Origin: Phenylobacterium sp.
GTDB taxonomy: Bacteria; Pseudomonadota; Alphaproteobacteria; Caulobacterales; Caulobacteraceae
DNA length: 5,398 nucleotides
Direction: 5' to 3'
Assembly: GCA_019264505.1 (NCBI GenBank)
Contig: JAHUZY010000235.1
Span: 1-5,398, forward strand
The position numbers were made by a program, and so were the translations under genes. Each line of letters starts with the position of its first letter. Within the stretch, counting starts at the first letter, position 1. Of the stretch, positions 1 to 5,398 are shown in pieces. Below the pieces are notes generated by a model. That model was not told where the DNA came from and ran no database searches. It worked only from the letters and a program-made list of their open reading frames with translations.

Positions 1-731
1 GCGCTTTCGGTGGCGCTCACCGCCTTGCCCAGAGCCCGGGCGGCTTCGAACCGGCTGGCCAGGCTTTCGGTGAGCCGCTTGGCCTCTTCGGGCGGCATAG
101 CCGCCAGCATGGCGGACAGGGCGCGCTCCTTCATGGCCGCGGCGATAGGCAGGCGCACGGAATCGTCCAGCACCGTCATGCGGGCGGCGGAGTCCTTGGG
201 CTTCATGCCTTCGAACACCTTCACCATGCGGGCGACCTCGGCGTTCTCGCGCACCTCGGCCTCGCCCATCAGACCTTCGATGTCGGTCTTCAGACCGTTC
301 AGCGCCTTGACCTTGGCGTCCAGCTTGGCTTCGGCCGCCGCCATCAGGGCCAGTTGCGTCTCCATCGACTGCTCGCGGGCGTCCAGCTGGCCGCGGCGCT
401 CACCGAGGGATTGCAGGACCTGCAGCTCGGCGGGCGACAGGCCGGCCTCCCGGGCCAGTTCCGCAGCCGTCGGCGCGCAGGCGGCGACCGGCTTGGGCAT
501 GGTGGACTTGGCGACCGCGTCGGCGCCCTCGCCAGTGGCGGCGGCCTCATCGGCGCCATCGCCGGCGCCCTCCCCGGTCTTGCCAGCCCCTTCGCCACCC
601 GCCTCCTGGGCGAAGGCGCGGGCGCCAGACAGCAGGTCAGGCAGGGCCTGGGCGCCGGCCAGGGCGTTGACCACCAGAACGCCGCCAATGGCGACGCCGA
701 CGATGGGCAGGATGCGGGGGACGGACTTCAT
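1..731 (-). CDS. MotE-family flagellar motor protein, C-terminus cut by window edge
   Basis: The frame is open from an ATG at 731 to the left edge: 243 complete codons with no stop. Residues 7-28 are hydrophobic and form a membrane anchor or signal peptide; AFA at 39-41 would allow cleavage. Residues 44-72 are a Gly/Ala/Glu-rich linker. Cys85, the only cysteine visible, precedes a helical region (about 88-165) with the family-like stretch SPAELQVLQSLGERRGQLD at 99-117. From about 169 the protein shows the MotE/MgtE-N-like repeat: FEGMKPKDSA, then MKERALSAMLAAMPPEEAKR. In rhizobia, MotE is a periplasmic chaperone for the motility protein MotC; no motC lies in this window, so the partner here is unknown. 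The start overlaps the upstream stop as ATGA, with GAGG six bases before the ATG. Family membership is well supported; the precise role is inferred from the family and the operon. Confidence 0.85.
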   Translation of the reverse strand, partial: MKSVPRILPIVGVAIGGVLVVNALAGAQALPDLLSGARAFAQEAGGEGAGKTGEGAGDGADEAAATGEGADAVAKSTMPKPVAACAPTAAELAREAGLSPAELQVLQSLGERRGQLDAREQSMETQLALMAAAEAKLDAKVKALNGLKTDIEGLMGEAEVRENAEVARMVKVFEGMKPKDSAARMTVLDDSVRLPIAAAMKERALSAMLAAMPPEEAKRLTESLASRFEAARALGKAVSATES

Positions 732-1243
732 CGACGGCCTCGGCTCAGATAGCCCTCGGCCTCAGCCGGGGGCGTGTCGAACAGGTCTTCTTCAAGGGCC
801 CGCGCCATCTTCGACAGCGGGCGGGACGGACGGGGGATCGGCGCGATCTCGCGATCGGGTTCGGCCCGAGGCCGCGGGGGCCGGAGCTCATGGGCGCCGG
901 ACAGCAGAGCGCCGAGCCGACGCTCGGCGGCGCGCTCGGCCTCCTCGGCCTCCAGCAGGCCAGGACCTTCACGGACCTGGCGCTCCAGACGCGCGCTGAG
1001 CTGACGGGCCTCCGACACGCGGTCGCCGAGGGTCTCGGCCGCCTCGTCGGTGGCCGCCCGAAGGTCCGCCAGACCCTGCTCGGCGCGACGGGCGGCGGCG
1101 TCCAGCTCGGCCACGGCCAGGGCGAAGCCCTCATGGCTGTCGCGCAGGGCCTTGAGGCGCCTGTTCAGCCGCCAGCCCATGATCAGGGCCGCCGCCAACA
1201 GGACCGCCAGCAGGAGGTTCATGGAGATCGCCACCAGACTCAT
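728..1243 (-). CDS. DUF6468-type membrane coiled-coil protein, probable flagellar motor accessory
   Basis: A 171-residue protein. Residues 5-23 form one membrane segment with a short uncharged N-terminus, followed at once by Arg25, Arg28, Arg29, Lys31 and Arg34. By the positive-inside rule the bulk of the protein should be cytoplasmic. Residues 26-115 are Ala/Leu/Glu/Arg-rich with heptad-like spacing and predict a long coiled coil. Residues 120-143 are rich in Pro and Arg, and the tail SRPLSKMARALEEDLFDTPP (140-159) looks like a conserved short motif. I recognise it as the DUF6468 type often seen beside fliM in alphaproteobacteria; no biochemical function is established to my knowledge. Its ATG overlaps the fliM stop (TGATG), with AGAGG five bases upstream inside fliM. 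Its own stop overlaps the MotE start by four bases. The packing argues for fixed co-production with FliM and the MotE-like protein. Confidence 0.85.
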   Translation of the reverse strand: MSLVAISMNLLLAVLLAAALIMGWRLNRRLKALRDSHEGFALAVAELDAAARRAEQGLADLRAATDEAAETLGDRVSEARQLSARLERQVREGPGLLEAEEAERAAERRLGALLSGAHELRPPRPRAEPDREIAPIPRPSRPLSKMARALEEDLFDTPPAEAEGYLSRGRR

Positions 1244-2304
1244 CAGATCCTCTGCACGGCTTTGCGGGCCTGCGGCGAGAGGGGAGCCTCGACGCGGACG
1301 GCGATGTTGTGATTGCGGCGACCCATGTGGCCGCGGGTCAGGGGGATGGTCCCGGCCCGCAGCTCCACCGGGCTCTCAGGCGTGGCGTTGAGCACGATGG
1401 TTTCGCCCACCTGCAGGTCGAGCAGCCGCTGAAGCGGAATCTGCAGCTCGTCCAGGACGCAGCGGACCTCCATCTGGGTGGTCCAGAGTTCGGTGGCCAG
1501 GTGGCCTTCCCAGATATTGTCGCGGCCGAACTTCTCACCCATGAACTGCTGCAGCAGCATCTTGCGGATGGGCTCAAGCGTCGCATAGGGCAGCAGCAGC
1601 TCGATGCGCCCGCCGCGGTCTTCCATGTCGATGCGCAGCTTCACCAGGATGGCGGCGTTGGCCGGCCTGGCGATGGCGGCGAAGCGGGGGTTGGTTTCCA
1701 GCCGGTCGAGCACGAAGGACACCGGCGTCAGGGGCTCGAAGGCCGCCCGCGCATCGGCCAGCACCACCTCGACCATCCGCTGGACCAGCACCCGCTCGAT
1801 GGTGGTGTAGGGCCGGCCCTCGATCCGCATGGCCGCGGTGCCGCGGCGACCGCCCAGCAGCACGTCGACGATGGAGTAGATCAGGTTGGAGTCGACCGTC
1901 AGCAGGCCGTAATTCTCCAGCTGCTCGGCCTTGAACACCGCCAGGATGGCCGGCAGCGGGATCGAGTTCAGATAGTCCCCGAACCGGATCGACGAGATGT
2001 TGTCGAGGCTGACCTCGACATTGTCCGAGGTGAAATTGCGCAGGCTGGTCGTCATCAACCGCACCAGGCGGTCGAAGACGATCTCAAGCATCGGCAGGCG
2101 CTCATAGGAGACCAGGGCCGAATTGATGATCGCCCGGATGCCGGTGCGCTCGGACGCCTCATCGTCGGAGAGATCAAAGCCGAGAAGGCTGTCAATCTCA
2201 TCCTGATTGAGGATGCGCTCGGTCCCGGCGAAGGGATCGGCCTCGCCGCCTGCGCCCCAGGCGTCGGCGCCGTTGTCTGCGGACATGTCGTTGTCGTCTG
2301 CCAT
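1243..2304 (-). CDS. fliM: Flagellar motor switch protein FliM
   Basis: FliM links FliG to FliN in the cytoplasmic C ring and binds phosphorylated CheY to change rotation. The 353 residues show the expected order. The CheY-P binding peptide ILNQDEIDSLLGF lies at 31-43. The middle CheC-like domain spans about 55-240, with the FliG-contacting GG loop (LLGGRRG, 149-155) followed by EGRPYTTIE and ETNPRFAAIARP (203-214). The C-terminal SpoA/FliN-like domain spans about 275-345, with LQVGETIVLN and GHMGRRNHNIAVRV. The family is usually about 330 residues; the excess is an acidic, Gly/Ala-rich N-terminal extension of about 30 residues. The ATG at 2304 lies 31 bases after the fliL stop with only a weak ribosome site (GGTTGAG, 8 bases upstream). 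The next in-frame ATG (codon 7) has no better site, so 2304 is kept. Confidence 0.97.
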   Translation of the reverse strand: MADDNDMSADNGADAWGAGGEADPFAGTERILNQDEIDSLLGFDLSDDEASERTGIRAIINSALVSYERLPMLEIVFDRLVRLMTTSLRNFTSDNVEVSLDNISSIRFGDYLNSIPLPAILAVFKAEQLENYGLLTVDSNLIYSIVDVLLGGRRGTAAMRIEGRPYTTIERVLVQRMVEVVLADARAAFEPLTPVSFVLDRLETNPRFAAIARPANAAILVKLRIDMEDRGGRIELLLPYATLEPIRKMLLQQFMGEKFGRDNIWEGHLATELWTTQMEVRCVLDELQIPLQRLLDLQVGETIVLNATPESPVELRAGTIPLTRGHMGRRNHNIAVRVEAPLSPQARKAVQRI

Positions 2305-2335
2305 GGCGAAAGCTCAACCGAGGACCCGGGGGTCG

Positions 2336-2962
2336 TCAGTTGATGAGCATCTCCTCGATCAGGACGGCGTTCACCTTGGCGGGCGCGATGACCAGATTGA
2401 CCCGGCGCAGGATCTCCATGCGCAGCTGGTAGCTGCCCTGGCTGCCCGACAGATCCTCGGGCCGCAGCTCGCGCAGGAAGGTCTGGAACATGTCCTGCAG
2501 GCGGGGCAGATTCGGATCCAGTTCGCCGGCCACCGTATCGTCGGGAAGCTCGAGGGTCAGGCGCAGCTTGAGGAAGGTCGCCTTGCCCTCAGGCGTCTGC
2601 ATGTTCACCACGATGTCGGGCATGGTGTAGAAGACCACCCCGTCGGGGCCGGGGCGGATCACCGCCGGGCTCGCGGGCGCCTCGCCCTCCTTACCCTTGC
2701 CCTTGCCCTTCTCTTCCTTGCCGCCCTTTTCGGCCTTCTTGTCCTTCTCCGCGGGGGCCTCGCCCTCGGCGGCCGGCTTGGGCTTGAGGAACACGAACGC
2801 CGCCGCGCCCCCGCCGCCCAGGACCACCAGGGCGCCGACGCCGGCGATGATCAGAAGCTTGAGCGGCGGCTTCTTCTTGCCGGGCGCACCTTCGCCGTCG
2901 ACGGCGTTTTCGTCGCCATCGACAGGGGCTTCCTTGTCCTTTTTGTCCTTGGACTTGGCCAC
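2336..2962 (-). CDS. fliL: Flagellar basal body-associated protein FliL
   Basis: FliL is a single-pass inner-membrane protein that associates with the stator and basal body and supports torque or stator function. The 208 residues comprise a Lys/Asp/Glu-rich cytoplasmic N-terminus (1-33), one membrane segment (34-58), a Lys/Gly/Glu-rich periplasmic linker (about 62-97), and the conserved FliL domain (about 105-208). That domain includes YTMPDIVVNMQTPEGKATFLK (first 20 residues from 112) and ends with RRVNLVIAPAKVNAVLIEEM, typical of alphaproteobacterial FliL. The start is GTG, supported by AAGGAG eight bases upstream, and no better start lies nearby in frame. It is the first gene of the leftward operon, followed 31 bases later by fliM. 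The linker is longer and lower in complexity than in many homologues. Confidence 0.96.
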   Translation of the reverse strand: MAKSKDKKDKEAPVDGDENAVDGEGAPGKKKPPLKLLIIAGVGALVVLGGGGAAAFVFLKPKPAAEGEAPAEKDKKAEKGGKEEKGKGKGKEGEAPASPAVIRPGPDGVVFYTMPDIVVNMQTPEGKATFLKLRLTLELPDDTVAGELDPNLPRLQDMFQTFLRELRPEDLSGSQGSYQLRMEILRRVNLVIAPAKVNAVLIEEMLIN

Positions 2963-2970
2963 GCGCGCGG

Positions 2971-2976
2971 CTCCTT
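2971..2976 (-). promoter_or_regulatory. Ribosome binding site deciding the fliL GTG start
   Basis: The minus strand reads AAGGAG eight bases before a GTG codon, a near-perfect Shine-Dalgarno match. It justifies the non-ATG start of fliL. A nearby upstream ATG (about 2993) is in a different frame and opens only a low-complexity shadow frame. Confidence 0.8.
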
Positions 2977-3006
2977 AGAATCTTACCCCTCACCCATGCG
3001 ACAGCG

Positions 3007-3038
3007 GTGGTTAAGGATAGGTTTTTACACCTGTTAAC
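3007..3038 (-). promoter_or_regulatory. Candidate fliL promoter region with CtrA-like TTAA elements
   Basis: Reading toward fliL, the region has the palindrome GTTAAC at 3038-3033 within TTAACAGGTGTAAAA, which is TTAA-N7-AAAA: one perfect half-site and one degenerate half-site at the spacing of the CtrA box (TTAA-N7-TTAA). A second half-site, TTAACCAC, follows at 3014-3007. In Caulobacter, early (class II) flagellar operons such as fliLM are activated by CtrA binding over the -35 region. TTAACA at 3037-3032 could act as a -35 element, which would place transcription start near 3000 and give a leader of about 40 bases. No clear -10 element is seen. The assignment is inferred from TTAA density in GC-rich DNA, from position, and from the known regulation of homologous operons. 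Confidence 0.4.
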
Positions 3039-3049
3039 GGGGGCCGATC

Positions 3050-3060
3050 CTGCCCGGCAG
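3050..3060. promoter_or_regulatory. Perfect 11-base dyad, possible FlbD (ftr) activator site
   Basis: CTGCC-C-GGCAG is a perfect five-base inverted repeat around one central base, followed by TTTCCGCC. It lies about 85-95 bases upstream of the expected flgF transcription start, where an enhancer-binding activator of a sigma54 promoter would sit. In Caulobacter that activator is FlbD, which recognises GC-rich CGGCA-containing ftr elements. The dyad also lies between the fliL elements and the flgF promoter, so a bound protein could affect both directions. Identity as an FlbD site is inferred; a dyad this short can arise by chance in GC-rich DNA. Confidence 0.3.
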
Positions 3061-3077
3061 TTTCCGCCACAGGGTCG

Positions 3078-3117
3078 AAATTAACCTTCTTAAATATTGT
3101 AATTGCTCGTCTTTTTA
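3078..3117. promoter_or_regulatory. A/T-rich island upstream of the flgF sigma54 promoter
   Basis: Only about 9 of these 40 bases are G or C, in strong contrast to the GC-rich DNA on both sides. It contains TTAA-N5-TTAA (3081-3093) and ends two bases before the -24 element. At sigma54 promoters such a segment commonly holds an IHF bend site joining a distal activator to the polymerase. I looked for the IHF consensus (WATCAANNNNTTR) and found only poor matches, so IHF binding is a positional inference. It may alternatively, or also, bind CtrA. Confidence 0.4.
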
Positions 3118-3119
3118 GC

Positions 3120-3135
3120 TGGCCCAAAGCTTGCA
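3120..3135 (+). promoter_or_regulatory. Sigma54 (-24/-12) promoter of flgF-flgG-flgA
   Basis: TGGCCC-AAAGC-TTGCA matches the sigma54 consensus TGGCAC-N5-TTGCW, with the invariant GG (3121-3122) and GC (3133-3134) exactly ten bases apart. It points at flgF, with transcription expected near 3146 and a leader of about 33 bases carrying the flgF ribosome site. Rod genes of Caulobacter are middle-class (class III) genes transcribed by sigma54 with FlbD, which agrees with this placement. The match is direct; promoter activity is inferred. Confidence 0.88.
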
Positions 3136-3165
3136 GGCGTCAGGTGAGAAATCCTGTCGCACCCA

Positions 3166-3171
3166 GGGAGG
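3166..3171 (+). promoter_or_regulatory. Ribosome binding site deciding the flgF ATG start
   Basis: GGGAGG lies seven bases before the ATG at 3179. It supports that ATG over the in-frame TTG at 3131, which is itself the -12 element of the sigma54 promoter and so would lie upstream of the transcript. Confidence 0.85.
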
Positions 3172-3178
3172 CGAGCAG

Positions 3179-3916
3179 ATGGACAATGCGGTTTATGTCG
3201 GCCTGTCTCGCCAGCTGGTGTTGCGGCGCGAGCTGGACCTGATCGCCAACAACGTGGCCAACGCCGATACGGTCGGCTTCAAGGTCGAGTCCCTGATGGC
3301 CCGCACCGAGCCCGGCGCTCCGGCCTCCAATGCAGGCGCCCCGCGTCCGGTGAAGTTCGTCATCGACGGCGGCGTGGCCCGGGACTTCACCCAGGGAAGC
3401 CTGTTCAGCACCGGCTCTGACCTCGACCTCGGCATCGAGGGTGAGGGCTTCTTCGAGATCACCACCGACGAGGGGCCCCGCTACACCCGCGACGGACGTT
3501 TCCGGCTGGATGAGCTCGGCCGCATCACCAACCAGGCCGGGCAGCCGGTGTCCGGCGAGGGCGGCGGCGAGATCGTCGTCAATCCGGAAGACGGTCAGGT
3601 CAAGATCGGTCCTGACGGGACCATCAGCCAGGGTGAGAACCCGATCGGCCGCATCTCCGTCGTCCGGTTCGATGATCTGTCGGTGCTGGAAAAGACCGGC
3701 GACAACCTGCTGCGCAACACCGCCAACCTGCAGCCCGAGGCCGCCCCCGACGTGCGGGTCCGCCAGGGCATGCTGGAAAGCTCCAACGTCAAACCCATCC
3801 TGGAGATCACCCGGCTGATCGAGGTCACCCGGGCCTATGAGAGCATCACCAAGATGATGGAATCCTCCGCCGACCTGTCCCGCCGCGCTGTCGAGCGCAT
3901 GGGCCGGGCGAACTAG
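3179..3916 (+). CDS. flgF: Flagellar proximal rod protein FlgF
   Basis: FlgF is exported by the flagellar type III system and polymerises into the proximal rod. From the ATG at 3179 it has 245 residues, close to the roughly 250 of enterobacterial FlgF. The N-terminal rod-family motif NNVANADTVGFK (24-35) and the C-terminal helix (about 197-226, with MLESSNVKPILEITRLIEVT) form the paired helices of the rod, hook and filament family. Between them are GIEGEGFFEI (85-94) and RYTRDGRFRLDELG (101-114), typical of FlgF/FlgG. The start MDNAVYVGLSRQ, without the MxxAL-type start of FlgG, and its place before flgG favour FlgF. It is first in the rightward operon, directly behind the sigma54 promoter; flgG follows after 23 bases. 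Confidence 0.95.
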   Translation: MDNAVYVGLSRQLVLRRELDLIANNVANADTVGFKVESLMARTEPGAPASNAGAPRPVKFVIDGGVARDFTQGSLFSTGSDLDLGIEGEGFFEITTDEGPRYTRDGRFRLDELGRITNQAGQPVSGEGGGEIVVNPEDGQVKIGPDGTISQGENPIGRISVVRFDDLSVLEKTGDNLLRNTANLQPEAAPDVRVRQGMLESSNVKPILEITRLIEVTRAYESITKMMESSADLSRRAVERMGRAN

Positions 3917-3939
3917 ATTACTTAGGGAAGGTCTTCACC

Positions 3940-4721
<782 letters not shown>

Positions 4722-4722
<1 letters not shown>

Positions 4723-5398
4723 TGACCCTGATCCGCCCCCTCCTTCTCGCCGCGGCGCTCTGGGTCGGTTGCGCCCCGGCTGTCCTGGCTGCGCCCTCCG
4801 TCACCCTGAAGGCCGAGGTCTACGATTCCGACGGCGTCGTCACCCTGGGCGATCTGTTCGACGGGGCGGGCTCGGCCGCCGATGTCCGGGTCGCGGCCAA
4901 GCCGGGCCTGAGCGTAGTGCTGGACGCTGGCGCGGTTCAGCAGTTGGCGCGCCGCGCGGGCCTCGACTGGGCCAACGCCCAGGGCATCCGCCGCATCATC
5001 GTGCGCACTGGCGCCGAAAGCGGAACCGCCACGGCCGCGGCGGCCCGGTCTGGCAATGTCGAAGTGCTAACCTACGCCCGCAATCTGTCGACCGGCGAGA
5101 TCGTCCAGCCTGAAGACCTCATCTGGGGCAAGGCGGCCGCAGCGCCCAGCGACGCGGCCCAGGACGCCGAACTGATCATCGGTCTGGCGGCCCGCCGCCC
5201 GCTTCGCGCCGGCTCTGTCGTGGCGGCCCGCGACGTCACCGCCCCTCAGGTCATCGCCGCCGGCGACATCGTCACCCTGACCTATGAGGCCGCCGGCATG
5301 ATGCTGAGCGTCAAGGCCAAGGCCATGGGGCGCGCCGCGCTCGGCGAAGGCTTCGCCGCGCAGAACCTGACCTCCAAGCGCACAGTCCAGGCCGTGGC
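4722..5398 (+). CDS. flgA: Flagellar P-ring assembly chaperone FlgA, C-terminus cut by window edge
   Basis: FlgA is a periplasmic chaperone for P-ring (FlgI) assembly around the rod. The frame runs 225 complete codons to the right edge; the last visible residues, NLTSKRTVQAV, match the near-terminal region of FlgA, so only a short tail is probably missing. Residues 1-24 are a Sec signal peptide (RPLLLAAALWVG core, cleavage near AVLAA at 20-24). Residues about 28-105 form the N-terminal domain. A SAF-like segment begins near 112 (VEVLTYARNLSTGEIVQPED) and is followed by ARRPLRAGSVV and the C-terminal beta domain (IAAGDIVTLTYEAAGMMLSV). The ATG overlaps the flgG stop by one base and has only a weak ribosome site (GGTGA), which suggests translational coupling. 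In Caulobacter flgH usually follows. Confidence 0.93.

Noticed and set aside
10..999. Plus-strand open frame of 329 codons opposite the MotE-like and DUF6468 genes
   Set aside because: Its product is an Ala/Ser/Arg/Pro-rich low-complexity sequence typical of GC-rich antisense frames, it crosses a junction between two well-supported genes, and it has no family resemblance.
2322..2334. Short inverted repeat GACCC-GG-GGGTC between fliL and fliM, considered as a terminator
   Set aside because: The loop would be only two bases, the stem is five bases at most, and no T-run follows on the minus strand. The genes are more likely co-transcribed.
1309..2343. Long plus-strand open frame (344 codons) opposite fliM
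   Set aside because: It mirrors fliM codon for codon, is rich in His, Gln, Asp and Gly as expected from the complement of high-GC codons, has no recognisable domain, and fliM is unmistakable.
2980..2985. TAAGAT on the minus strand, considered as the fliL -10 element
   Set aside because: It matches a -10 box at only four of six positions, has no properly spaced -35, and would start the transcript almost on top of the ribosome site.
2207..3037. Plus-strand open frame opposite fliL and the fliM start, running into the intergenic region
   Set aside because: It is antisense to two clear flagellar genes, its apparent hydrophobic stretch is the complement of the FliL charged linker, and it has no supporting ribosome site.
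4767..4772. Cys17 in the FlgA signal peptide, considered as a lipoprotein site
   Set aside because: The preceding residues W-V-G lack the Leu-type residue at -3 of a lipobox, and a normal signal peptidase I site follows at AVLAA. FlgA is a soluble periplasmic chaperone.

Overview
The window is a flagellar gene cluster from a GC-rich alphaproteobacterium, most likely a member of the Caulobacterales (Caulobacter, Phenylobacterium or Brevundimonas type). The assignment rests on three things: the strong G/C bias at third codon positions, the gene set and order (fliL-fliM-DUF6468-MotE facing away from flgF-flgG-flgA), and a control region that looks like the Caulobacter flagellar hierarchy, with TTAA half-sites of CtrA type and a sigma54 promoter. 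Genus cannot be decided from this sequence alone.

Left arm, minus strand (1-2962): four genes read right to left from the central intergenic region. They are fliL (motor/stator-associated membrane protein), fliM (C-ring switch protein that binds phosphorylated CheY), a small membrane coiled-coil protein of the DUF6468 type, and a MotE-family protein that runs off the left edge. The fliM/DUF6468 junction is TGATG and the DUF6468/MotE junction is ATGA, so these three genes are tightly packed and probably translationally coupled. All encode rotor, stator or switch components, or proteins likely to attend them.

Centre (2963-3178): a 216-base divergent regulatory region. On the plus strand there is a full sigma54 -24/-12 element just upstream of flgF. 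A 40-base A/T-rich island lies immediately upstream of it, and a short perfect dyad that could be an activator site lies further up. Toward fliL there are TTAA/GTTAAC elements that could bind CtrA. No RNA gene or terminator was seen here.

Right arm, plus strand (3179-5398): flgF (proximal rod), flgG (distal rod) and flgA (periplasmic P-ring chaperone), the last cut by the right edge. flgG and flgA overlap by one base (TGATG). These build the rod and P ring that pass through the periplasm, outward from the motor parts encoded on the left arm.

The cluster is mostly conventional. The parts least explained by existing knowledge are the DUF6468 protein, locked between FliM and the MotE-like protein and predicted to carry its coiled coil on the cytoplasmic side, and the exact wiring of the shared divergent promoter. 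I found no mobile element, CRISPR array, tRNA, rRNA or sign of horizontal transfer.
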